Source: JALOOE01 sp964423545
GTDB taxonomy: Bacteria; Chloroflexota; Anaerolineae; CG2-30-64-16
DNA length: 39,658 bases
Direction: 5' to 3'
NCBI GenBank assembly: GCA_964423545.1
Contig: CAYRFV010000011.1
Location: 1-39,658, forward strand
The notes beneath the pieces were generated by a model. It saw only the letters and a list, made by a program, of their open reading frames with translations. It did not search any database and was not told where the DNA came from. Made by a program: the position numbers and the translations under genes. This document shows, one piece after another, positions 14,860 through 22,075 of this stretch (the stretch's first letter is position 1; each line of letters begins with the position of its first letter).

Positions 14860-15969
14860 ATGTCTGCGAGGCGAAGTTGGTCGAAGTGGTTGGTGTCGGC
14901 GCTCGCTGCGATCATGCTGCTGAGCCTGCCTCTGGCAGCCGGCGCGGCGACGGCGAATGGGATCATCACCCCGAAAGATGGGGCGACTGTGAGTGGCAAG
15001 GTCGATGTGACCGGATACGCAAGCGATCCTCAATTCCAGAAGTGGCAGCTGGACCTGCTGCCTGGTGGTGATCCGAATGCGGCGATCTTCCTGGCGTTCG
15101 GCGAGAAGCCGGGCGACTTCAGCTACGCGCTGAACACGATAGGCCTGCCGAATGGCCAACATGCATTGCGGCTTCGCGTTGTGCGCAGCGACAGCAACTA
15201 CAGCGAGTACACCAACAAGTTCACCATTGCTAACGGCGGTGCGGCTCCGGCGGCTGCGGCCAAGGACATCGTAGCGACGGCGATTGGCGCCGGCCAGTTC
15301 AAGACTTTGGTGGCGGCGGTCCAGGCAGCCGGTTTAGTTGAGGCGCTTCAGGGCAAGGGTCCGTTCACGGTCTTCGCTCCCACGGATGCGGCGTTCGCAG
15401 CGCTGCCGGCCGGCACGGTCGAGGGGCTGCTCAAGGACCCCAAGGCTCTGGCTAACATCCTGCTCTACCACGTGGTGCCCGGCGAGGTCAAAGCCGCCGC
15501 TGTCAAGGACGGCCTGAGCACCAACACGCTGCAGGGCGCGCCGGTCTCCTTCAAGATCACCGACGGCAAGCCGGCGATCCAGGGCGCCAACATCGTGGCA
15601 ACCGACGTCATGGCCTCCAACGGCGTGATCCATGTCATCGACAAGGTTATCCTGCCTCCGGCCCCCGCACCCGCTCCGGCGACCACCAATGGGTTCACGA
15701 ACCTGAAGGACGGCGCCAAGGTCAGCGGCACGGTCGACGTGAAGGGCTACGCCAGCGACCCGAGTTTCCAGAAGTGGCAGTTGGATGTCTTGCCGGGCGG
15801 CGATCCGAATGCGGCGATCTTCCTGGCAGTGGGCGAGAAGCCGGGTGACTTCAGCTACACGGTCGACACCAAGAAGTTCCCGAACGGTGAACATGCCCTG
15901 CGACTGCGTGTCGTGCGCAGCGACAGCAACTACAGCGAGTATGTCACCAAGTTCAGCATCGCGAACTAA
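14860..15969 (+). CDS. Secreted FAS1 (fasciclin) protein flanked by two Ig-like repeats
   Basis: The product is 369 residues; the ATG at 14860 has AAGGAG six bases upstream. A signal peptide (SARRSWSKWL, hydrophobic core, LAAGAA) should be cleaved near residue 29. Residues 33-125 and 277-369 are two near-identical copies of a ~93-residue beta-rich module that begins 'NG', contains 'GYASDPxFQKWQLDxLPGGDPNAAIFLA' and ends 'RLRVVRSDSNYSEY'. Between them lies a FAS1 domain at about 134-266 with the H1/H2 boxes 'GPFTVFAPTDAAFAALP' and 'NGVIHVIDKVILPP', followed by a PAPAPAPA linker. FAS1 proteins mediate adhesion at the cell surface, and the Ig-like modules fit an extracellular display role. No anchor is visible, so it is probably released or loosely bound. 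Confidence 0.85.
   Translation: MSARRSWSKWLVSALAAIMLLSLPLAAGAATANGIITPKDGATVSGKVDVTGYASDPQFQKWQLDLLPGGDPNAAIFLAFGEKPGDFSYALNTIGLPNGQHALRLRVVRSDSNYSEYTNKFTIANGGAAPAAAAKDIVATAIGAGQFKTLVAAVQAAGLVEALQGKGPFTVFAPTDAAFAALPAGTVEGLLKDPKALANILLYHVVPGEVKAAAVKDGLSTNTLQGAPVSFKITDGKPAIQGANIVATDVMASNGVIHVIDKVILPPAPAPAPATTNGFTNLKDGAKVSGTVDVKGYASDPSFQKWQLDVLPGGDPNAAIFLAVGEKPGDFSYTVDTKKFPNGEHALRLRVVRSDSNYSEYVTKFSIAN
14956..15234 (+). repeat. First copy of the intragenic Ig-like module repeat
   Basis: This 279-base segment encodes module 1 of the FAS1 protein. It is closely matched at the protein level and largely at the DNA level by 15688-15966 (for example 'GGDPNAAIFLA' and 'ALRLRVVRSDSNYSEY' in both). The two lie in direct orientation, which indicates intragenic duplication. 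Confidence 0.85.
15688..15966 (+). repeat. Second copy of the intragenic Ig-like module repeat
   Basis: Direct repeat partner of 14956-15234. It differs by scattered substitutions, e.g. NLKDGAKVSG versus TPKDGATVSG, and AVGEKPGDFSYTVDTKKFPNG versus AFGEKPGDFSYALNTIGLPNG, so the duplication is not brand new. Confidence 0.85.
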
Positions 15970-15999
15970 CAGCCGGTTGGCCGCCGACTAGGCGGAACG

Positions 16000-16050
16000 C
16001 CAGGGGCGCAGTGCACGACGTCAAAGCATGCACTGCGCCCCTGGTCTTTT
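16000..16050 (+). terminator. Intrinsic terminator after the FAS1 gene
   Basis: A perfect 16-base inverted repeat (CCAGGGGCGCAGTGCA at 16000-16015 and its complement at 16029-16044) closes a 13-base loop and is followed by TCTTTT. It lies 31 bases after the FAS1 stop and 33 bases before the end of the convergent glycosyltransferase gene, so it may work for both. Confidence 0.85.
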
Positions 16051-16082
16051 CGTCCCTCGTGGCTCGAATGGGCGGCCGGCCG

Positions 16083-17759
16083 CTAATAGGCGCCCTTACC
16101 CCGGATCACCGCCGGAATGGTCCGCAGCAGGATAGCCATATCACGCCGCAGGGAGTAATGCTCGATGTAGTCTAGCTCCAGGGCCAGTCGCGCCTTGAAC
16201 GGCAGATCGCCGCGGCCATTGACCTGCATGGGGCCGGTCATGCCGGGCTTGATGGCCAACCGCCGGCGTTGATCATCGGTATAGCGCTCGACCAGGGCTG
16301 CCTCTTCGGGCCGCGGACCCACCAGGCTCATTTCGCCGGCCAGGACGTTCAACAGTTGGGGCAATTCATCCAGGCTATAGCGGCGCAGAATACGGCCAAT
16401 GTTCGTGACCCGCGGATCGTCCTTGATTTTGAATGCCGGCTGCTGCAGCCCGGCCAGGTCCACGAGCTGCGGCAGCAGCTCCTCGGCGCCATCCACCATG
16501 GTCCGGAACTTGACGATGCGAAACGGCCGGCCATCCTGGCCGATGCGCGTCTGCAGAAAGAGCACTGGGCCGGGCGAATCGAGTCTGATGGCCAGCGCCG
16601 CCAGCGCCATCGGCGGCGCTGCCACCACGAGGAACAGCGTCCCCAAGATCAAGTCCATCAGCCGCTTCACCACGCGCTGCATGCCGCTGAGCGGCGGCCG
16701 CCGCTCGCCGACCCGGCCGCGGAAGTGCAGCATGCCGAGCGCGAATCCCACTCCCAACGAAAAGGCGCGAATCCACAACAAGCCGACGGCTGGCAGCACG
16801 ACACTGCGGTCGCGACGCCAGGCCTTGAGTAGAAACGGCGCTTCCGTCGCCAGGAACCCTACGGCGGCCGCGAGCGCCATTCCCCAGAGCGGTGCGGCTT
16901 GTGGACCCCACAGCAAGCTGGCAATCAGCGCCGTCGCGATGCCCGCCAGGCACATCGCGGCCAGCGCCATCTGCAGCTTCAGGGTGACGGGGGTGTGCGA
17001 GTCGTGCGCCATCCGGCTGGGATGCCACCGCGCAATCAGCACCTTCCAGTAACCGATGTAGAATTTGCGGCGGATATAGGCGCGCAGCGTCGGATTGTGC
17101 CGGTGGTAGACCCGCGCGTCCGGCGCAAAGACCAGCCGGTAACCCTTCTCCGCCAAGCGGAAGGAAAGCTCTTGATCCTCCACCGAAGCGGTGGGGAAGA
17201 CCGTATCGAAGCCGTGGTTGGCCAGGAAGACGTCACGGCGGTAAGCGGCACTATACGTATCGACAAAATCGATCGACCCGCGGCCGGCCATCCGGTCGTA
17301 GCGCTCCTGGTATTCCAGTTGGGTGAAACGGGGGACGATGTCCCGCTGGCGCGTCAAGTACGCCCCCTTCGCACCCGCCACACCGGGATCAGAGAACGGT
17401 ACGACCAGTGCGCTGATCCAGCCGGGAACCGGCTCGCAATCAGCATCGGTGAAGAGGAGCAACTCGCCGTGTGCGGCGGCGGCGCCGCGGTTGCGGGCGG
17501 TCGCCGGCCCGGCGTGAGACTGCGTGAGCACCCTGACGTTGTCGCGGTGCGCAATGCGGGCCGTCTCATCGGTCGAGCCATCGTCGACGACCACAACCTC
17601 ATAGGCTGAACGGGGATAATCCTGGCTTGCCAATGCTGCCAGGCACGCCGACAGCGTCCCGGCTGCATTGTAAGCCGGGACGACGACCGTAACTTGCGGA
17701 CAGTATCCGCCGGGCGCGTCCTGTGACGTAAGAACCCTCCTTACACGCCCCAATTCCAC
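16083..17759 (-). CDS. Fused GT2 glycosyltransferase - polyprenyl glycosylphosphotransferase
   Basis: The product is 558 residues. The N-terminal ~230 residues form a GT-A family 2 glycosyltransferase: 'VTVVVPAYNAAGTLSACLAAL', 'VVVVDDGSTDET' (D59, D60), 'LLFTDADCEPVPGW' (DxD at 105-107) and 'ASVEDQELSFRLAEKGY'. Three or four hydrophobic segments follow (about 262-345). From residue 360 the protein is a bacterial sugar transferase of the WbaP/ExoY type: 'VKRLMDLILGTLFLVV', 'GPVLFLQTRIGQDGRPFRIVKFRTM', 'SLDELPQLLNVLAGEMSLVGPRPE' and a C-terminal 'KPGMTGPMQVNGRGDLPF'. Such enzymes put the first sugar phosphate on undecaprenyl phosphate. One membrane protein may therefore prime and extend an exopolysaccharide unit. 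The GTG start at 17759 has no ribosome site, while an AAGGAGG at ~17735 has no standard start after it, so the true N-terminus is uncertain. Confidence 0.87.
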   Translation of the reverse strand: MELGRVRRVLTSQDAPGGYCPQVTVVVPAYNAAGTLSACLAALASQDYPRSAYEVVVVDDGSTDETARIAHRDNVRVLTQSHAGPATARNRGAAAAHGELLLFTDADCEPVPGWISALVVPFSDPGVAGAKGAYLTRQRDIVPRFTQLEYQERYDRMAGRGSIDFVDTYSAAYRRDVFLANHGFDTVFPTASVEDQELSFRLAEKGYRLVFAPDARVYHRHNPTLRAYIRRKFYIGYWKVLIARWHPSRMAHDSHTPVTLKLQMALAAMCLAGIATALIASLLWGPQAAPLWGMALAAAVGFLATEAPFLLKAWRRDRSVVLPAVGLLWIRAFSLGVGFALGMLHFRGRVGERRPPLSGMQRVVKRLMDLILGTLFLVVAAPPMALAALAIRLDSPGPVLFLQTRIGQDGRPFRIVKFRTMVDGAEELLPQLVDLAGLQQPAFKIKDDPRVTNIGRILRRYSLDELPQLLNVLAGEMSLVGPRPEEAALVERYTDDQRRRLAIKPGMTGPMQVNGRGDLPFKARLALELDYIEHYSLRRDMAILLRTIPAVIRGKGAY

Positions 17760-17771
17760 CGTCGCGCCGGG

Positions 17772-18470
17772 TCACTCGATCGGCGTGATGCTCTTGCGCC
17801 CGATCTGCCCGAAGAGATGCGCCTGCACCAGGTACTGCCACAGGGTGGCCAACGGAACCGTGATGAGGAAGCCGACGCACAGCAGCAGCCAGCCCAGGGA
17901 GCCGACAATCGCCGCAACCAGCCCGGCAACGATGCCGAGGAGAAGCGCCAGGATGACATCGCCCAGATTATCACGGGTCAACGTCCAGAGCTTGCCGAGC
18001 TCAAAGGCAGCACCCAGGCGCCCCGTAACGGCCAGCCGGATGTAGATCGCGGGCGAGATAAGCCAGACGAACAGCCCCCACAGGAAGAGCAAGCACGACG
18101 CACAGGTGATGAGCAGCACGCCGAGAGCGACGCCCGTTCCGTTCTGATCACTGGTCATGGCCGTGCCGATGAACAGCGGCGCCATGATAAGGAACAGAGG
18201 CAGCATCCACACCACGAACGCGATCATCAACTTGACGCCTCGCACCAGAAAGCCGCCCCAATCGGTCCAGTCAGGCATCGGATGCTCCCTGCCATCCACT
18301 ACGTTGCGGAGCGCATCGAGGCTATACCCCACGACCATGATCAACGGGATCACCCCGACCAGAAGGGGCGTGAGCACGATGCCCAGGAAACCCACCAGGA
18401 CGCCGATGCCCAACTTACGCAACCAATCCGGGTCATCGAACATGAACGTGAATGCTTTGCCGAAGTCCAT
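17772..18470 (-). CDS. DUF4013 family multi-pass membrane protein
   Basis: The product is 232 residues from the ATG at 18470, which has AGGAGG six bases upstream; the frame extends further 5' without support. The opening 'MDFGKAFTFMFDDPDWLRKLGIGVLV' is typical of DUF4013 proteins. About five hydrophobic segments follow, with the conserved-looking 'GYSLDALRNVVDGREHPMPDWTDWGGFLVRGVKLMI' loop between the first two; 'LPDW.D..' loops are a family mark. Function unknown; members are predicted inner-membrane proteins. It ends 12 bases before the glycosyltransferase start and is probably co-transcribed with it. Confidence 0.8.
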   Translation of the reverse strand: MDFGKAFTFMFDDPDWLRKLGIGVLVGFLGIVLTPLLVGVIPLIMVVGYSLDALRNVVDGREHPMPDWTDWGGFLVRGVKLMIAFVVWMLPLFLIMAPLFIGTAMTSDQNGTGVALGVLLITCASCLLFLWGLFVWLISPAIYIRLAVTGRLGAAFELGKLWTLTRDNLGDVILALLLGIVAGLVAAIVGSLGWLLLCVGFLITVPLATLWQYLVQAHLFGQIGRKSITPIE

Positions 18471-18522
18471 AGATTCCTCCTCGAAGCGACGAATGCGATG
18501 CGGAGTCCCAACAATCGAACTC

Positions 18523-18531
18523 ATTATATCA
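18523..18531 (-). promoter_or_regulatory. Extended -10 promoter element for the DUF4013 gene
   Basis: On the minus strand TGATATAAT is a perfect extended -10 (TGN plus consensus TATAAT). It lies 52 bases upstream of the ATG at 18470. No good -35 is present, as expected for an extended -10 promoter. Confidence 0.55.
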
Positions 18532-18629
18532 CGACGCTGGAGGAGCGCCGATCGACTGACTGAACTTTGGCAGACGAATGCCGGACATGGCCCCATGCCG
18601 CGGCCGCCGGCCAAGCGGCAGAGGCCCGC

Positions 18630-19460
18630 TCAGAACGGCAGGCCTAGCCACGCTGTCAGCAGATCCCGCACCAGCCCGATCGCGGCCAGGCCAACGATCG
18701 CCGCGACTAACCCCGCCACCAGCGGGAGCAGAAGCTCGCGCCAGCCCCGCGCCCGTCCGTCGCGACGCGCGAGCATTAACAACAACATGAAGCAGACTGC
18801 TCCGACCAGCAGCAGCACCATCGCGCCACTCGCCAGCGCCAGCGGAAAGAGCAAGGGTTCCCATTCGCTTGCTACGAGGCCAAAGACTGCGACCCCGCCG
18901 ACCAGCAACCAGGCCAGATCGGACCGACGGGCGACGACCGGCTGTGCATCCGTCGCAGCCCAGGCGGTCAGGTTGAACAGCGGCAGCACTGCCACCGCAA
19001 TCACCAGGCCTTGGAGGATGCCGGTCGCCAGCCGGAGCAGATTGCTCGGCTCGTAGAGCGGCGATGCGCCCAGGAACAGCGCCAGGTAGGAATTGGCCCC
19101 GTCGATGGCCCAGGCGGCGACGAAGCCGGCGAAGACCAGAAGATACCTCCGCGCGGGAAACTGATTGGCGCGGCCGCGACCCAGCGCTAACAGGACTGCG
19201 ATGCCGGCCAGCGCGCCCAGATAAGTTCCACTGCAACGCGCGCAAAGGGGCAACTGACGCCCGCCGATGAAAAAGCTGTGGCCCGGCAGACGATGGCACA
19301 CAGCGTACGCGTAGCGATCCGCTCGATCGAGCAGATCATGCGGAGGCAGCAACAGCAACGCCACGAGCGCGGGAATGGCAACGACCATCGCCAAGAGGGT
19401 CCGGCGCCGCGGGGCAGCCGGGGCGCCGCGTTCCGCTGTTGGTTTCTCCAGGGCTTGCAT
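18630..19460 (-). CDS. DUF2085 family integral membrane protein
   Basis: The product is 276 residues. After a short basic N-terminus and a first membrane segment (LLAMVVAIPALVALLLLPP), it has the DUF2085 signature 'AVCHRLPGHSFFIGGRQLPLCARCSGTYLG', with a conserved His, three Cys and Arg, which suggests a metal site or redox role at the membrane face. Six to seven further hydrophobic segments follow, separated by short Arg-rich loops. The function of the family is not known. There is no ribosome site before the ATG, and a TATAAT sits only nine bases upstream (19469-19474), so the transcript may be nearly leaderless. It is transcribed divergently from the ECF ATPase gene. Confidence 0.8.
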   Translation of the reverse strand: MQALEKPTAERGAPAAPRRRTLLAMVVAIPALVALLLLPPHDLLDRADRYAYAVCHRLPGHSFFIGGRQLPLCARCSGTYLGALAGIAVLLALGRGRANQFPARRYLLVFAGFVAAWAIDGANSYLALFLGASPLYEPSNLLRLATGILQGLVIAVAVLPLFNLTAWAATDAQPVVARRSDLAWLLVGGVAVFGLVASEWEPLLFPLALASGAMVLLLVGAVCFMLLLMLARRDGRARGWRELLLPLVAGLVAAIVGLAAIGLVRDLLTAWLGLPF

Positions 19461-19534
19461 GGAACGCGATTATACACCGCTTCGCTGCGGGCGGGAAGCG
19501 CCGCCGCGCGCCATTTCGGCCCGACGGCAGGTGA

Positions 19535-19543
19535 TGATATGAT
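19535..19543 (+). promoter_or_regulatory. Extended -10-like element before the ECF ATPase gene
   Basis: TGATATGAT matches TGN-TATAAT with one mismatch. If used, transcription would begin near 19550, after the ATG at 19547, which would favour the TTG at 19577 as the real start of the ATPase. Confidence 0.4.
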
Positions 19544-19546
19544 AGC

Positions 19547-21205
19547 ATGGTGCGATCTCTTGCGGAGCCAGGCGTCTTGATCGAGCTGTCCCACATCAGC
19601 TACACCTACCCCGACCGGTCTGCGCCGGCGCTGGTCGACTTCTCCTTGACCATCCGGCCCGGCGAGTTTGTGCTCGTGGTCGGACCATCCGGTTCGGGCA
19701 AATCCACCTTCTTGCGCAGTCTGAACGGGCTCGTGCCGCATTTCTACGGCGGACGATGGACCGGCCGCGCCAACATCCTTGGCCGCGACCCGGTGGCGCT
19801 GGCGCCGCGCGGCATGGCCGATCTGGTCGGCTTCGTGTTCCAGGACCCTGAAGCTCAATTCGTAGTCGATACGGTGGAGGATGAACTGGCGTTCGCGATG
19901 GAGAACTTCGCGCTGTCGCCAGCGACCATGCGCAAGCGCGTCGAAGAGGTGCTCGACCAGATGGCGATCGCCCATCTGCGCGACAGGCGCATCGGCGCCC
20001 TCTCGGGCGGCGAGAAACAGCGCGTAGCGATCGCCGCCGTGCTGGCACTGCAGCCGGAGATCCTCGTACTGGACGAACCGACCTCGCAGCTCGATCCGCA
20101 AGCCGCCGAGGAGGTGCTGGTGGCGCTGCGCCATCTCAACGAGGACCTGGGCCTGACCGTTGTGCTGAGCGAGCACCGACTGGAGCGCGTGGTGCAGTAC
20201 GCCGACCGGGTCATCCACCTGCCCGCGCTGGGCCGGCCGCCCGTGATCGATGAACCGCGCACGGTGATGTCCGCACTGCCGCTGGTGCCACCGCTGATCG
20301 ACCTGGGCCGCAAGCTGAACTGGCAGCCGCTGCCGCTGACGATCAAGGAAGGCCGGCAGCAGGCGCGACTGCTGGCGGAGCGAATCGGCGGACGGGCGGA
20401 AGAATCAGGTGACGGACAGACGAACGAGCAGATCGCCGGGAGAGCAGTCGTCTCGGTCAAGAAGGTCGAATACGCCTACGACGGACGGGCGGCTCTGCGC
20501 GGGGTCAGCCTGGAGGCCGCGGCAGGCGAGTTTGTGGCGCTGATGGGACGCAACGGGTCCGGCAAGAGCACGCTGCTCAAGCAGATCGTCGGCCTGCTCA
20601 AGCCCGACCAGGGTCAGGTGATCGTCTCGGGCCTGGATACGCGCCGCGCCGCGCTCGATGATGTGATCCGCACCGTGGGCTACGTGCCGCAGCATCCCGC
20701 CGCGCTGCTCTTCCAGGAGACGCTGGCCGATGAGCTGGCATTCACGCGGCGCAGCCATCGCTTGTCGCATGATCCAGCCGGAGACCGGGCGCTGCTGGCG
20801 CGCCTGGGCCTCGATGCATTGGCCGATCGCAATCCGCGCGATCTGAGCGGCGGCGAGCAGCAGCGCGCCGCACTGGCCGCCATCCTCGTGGCTGAACCGC
20901 GCATCATTCTGCTTGACGAGCCCACACGCGGGCTCGACTACGAACAGAAGCACCGCCTGGCAGGACTGCTGCTGGAAATGAAGCGGGAAGGCCGCACGAT
21001 TCTCATGGCCACGCACGATGTCGAGCTGGCTGCGGCTTGCGCCGATCGCGTCGTGCTGATGGCGGAGGGACAGGTTGTGGTGGACGGACCGGCGCGCCAG
21101 GTGATGAGCGACTCGCAGGTGTTCTCCTCTCAGATAAACAAGCTGTTCCGCAACCCGCGCTTCCTGGTGGTTGAGGATGTGTTGGCCGCGCTGGAGGAGC
21201 GATGA
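19547..21205 (+). CDS. ECF-type ABC transporter ATP-binding protein with two fused nucleotide-binding domains
   Basis: The product is 552 residues with two complete ABC ATPase domains. Domain 1: Walker A 'VGPSGSGKST', Q-loop 'FVFQDPEAQF', signature 'LSGGEKQR', Walker B 'ILVLDEPTS', switch His in 'VVLSEHRLERV'. Domain 2, from about residue 302: 'MGRNGSGKST', 'YVPQHPAALLFQ', 'LSGGEQQR', 'IILLDEPTR', 'MATHDVELA'. The 'DPEAQ' Q-loop and the fused-pair design are typical of energy-coupling-factor ATPases such as YkoD or CbrV, which power vitamin uptake. The next gene (S component) overlaps by ATGA. No T component (EcfT) gene is in the window. The ATG at 19547 is the first start; a TTG at 19577 begins the conserved 'IELSHISYTYPD' and has GGAG upstream. 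Confidence 0.92.
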   Translation: MVRSLAEPGVLIELSHISYTYPDRSAPALVDFSLTIRPGEFVLVVGPSGSGKSTFLRSLNGLVPHFYGGRWTGRANILGRDPVALAPRGMADLVGFVFQDPEAQFVVDTVEDELAFAMENFALSPATMRKRVEEVLDQMAIAHLRDRRIGALSGGEKQRVAIAAVLALQPEILVLDEPTSQLDPQAAEEVLVALRHLNEDLGLTVVLSEHRLERVVQYADRVIHLPALGRPPVIDEPRTVMSALPLVPPLIDLGRKLNWQPLPLTIKEGRQQARLLAERIGGRAEESGDGQTNEQIAGRAVVSVKKVEYAYDGRAALRGVSLEAAAGEFVALMGRNGSGKSTLLKQIVGLLKPDQGQVIVSGLDTRRAALDDVIRTVGYVPQHPAALLFQETLADELAFTRRSHRLSHDPAGDRALLARLGLDALADRNPRDLSGGEQQRAALAAILVAEPRIILLDEPTRGLDYEQKHRLAGLLLEMKREGRTILMATHDVELAAACADRVVLMAEGQVVVDGPARQVMSDSQVFSSQINKLFRNPRFLVVEDVLAALEER

Positions 21206-22062
21206 GGGAACGCTCGTCCATACCCGATCTCTCCATCCCCATCATCGGCCTCGCGAGCATCCTGGGGCTGACGGCGTTTCTGTATCCGTTTTTCTTGCCG
21301 AACATGCCGCGCGCAGAAGGGATGGCGCACGCCAACGACGCCCCCCTGGTCTTCGTGCTGGTGCTGGCCTTGTGCCTTGCCGCGGTATTCGCCAGCCTGA
21401 CCAGCCGGCAGATGACCAGCAAGCTGGTCGCGCTGCTCGGCATCCTGACTGCGCTCAGTGCAGTGCTGCGCACCATCCCGGGCCCAGCGGGCTTCAACGC
21501 CATCTTCCTGCTCCCGATCCTCTCCGGCTACTGCTACGGCCCGTCATTCGGCTTCATGTTGGGCGTGCTATCGCTGCTGGTCTCGGCCCTGATCGGGGGT
21601 GGAGTAGGGCCGTGGCTTCCCTACCAGATGCTGGCAACGGGCTGGGTGGGCCTGCTTTCCGGCCTCCTGCCGGAGCTGAAAGGCCATCGCCGGCTCGAAC
21701 CCGTGGCGCTGGCCGCCTGGGGCGGGGTTATCGGGCTGATCTTCGGCGCCATCATGAACATCTGGTTCTGGCCCTTCCTGGCGGGCGGCGCATCCGCCTT
21801 CGGCCAAGCGGAGGGGGGCGTGTGGCAGCCGGGGATGGACGCCCTGGCGACGCTGCGCAGTTACCTCACGTTCTATCTGGTGACATCGCTCTGGTGGGAT
21901 GCATGGCGCGCCGGCGGCAATGCGCTGCTGCTGCTGCTCTTCGGCGGGCCGATCCTGCGCGTGCTGCGCCGCTTCCGCAGTCGTTTCCGGTTCGACATCG
22001 TCCCGGAAGTCATCGCATCGCCCGTGCCGGCCGGCGCCGCCGCGCGGCCGGGGGGCGATTGA
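21202..22062 (+). CDS. ECF transporter S component (substrate-specific membrane subunit)
   Basis: The product is 286 residues, overlapping the ATPase stop by four bases. Two N-terminal hydrophobic segments (residues ~12-32 and 48-66) precede a core that looks like an ECF S component: 'KLVALLGILTALSAVLRTIPGPAGFNAIFLLPILSGYCYGPSFGFMLGVLSLLVSALIGGGVGPWLPYQMLATGWVGLLSGLL', then two or three more membrane segments. The core is longer than the usual ~180-residue S protein. S components bind a vitamin and associate with the T/ATPase module. Substrate is unknown; cobalamin is one possibility given the adenosyltransferase gene at 24.8 kb, but that link is weak. Confidence 0.8.
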   Translation: MRERSSIPDLSIPIIGLASILGLTAFLYPFFLPNMPRAEGMAHANDAPLVFVLVLALCLAAVFASLTSRQMTSKLVALLGILTALSAVLRTIPGPAGFNAIFLLPILSGYCYGPSFGFMLGVLSLLVSALIGGGVGPWLPYQMLATGWVGLLSGLLPELKGHRRLEPVALAAWGGVIGLIFGAIMNIWFWPFLAGGASAFGQAEGGVWQPGMDALATLRSYLTFYLVTSLWWDAWRAGGNALLLLLFGGPILRVLRRFRSRFRFDIVPEVIASPVPAGAAARPGGD

Positions 22063-22075
22063 AGCAGGAGGATGC

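Noticed and set aside
18529..19299. Minus-strand ORF overlapping the DUF2085 gene.
   Set aside because: It is another frame of the same strand without ribosome site or hydrophobic pattern; DUF2085 has clear membrane segments and the Cys/His signature.
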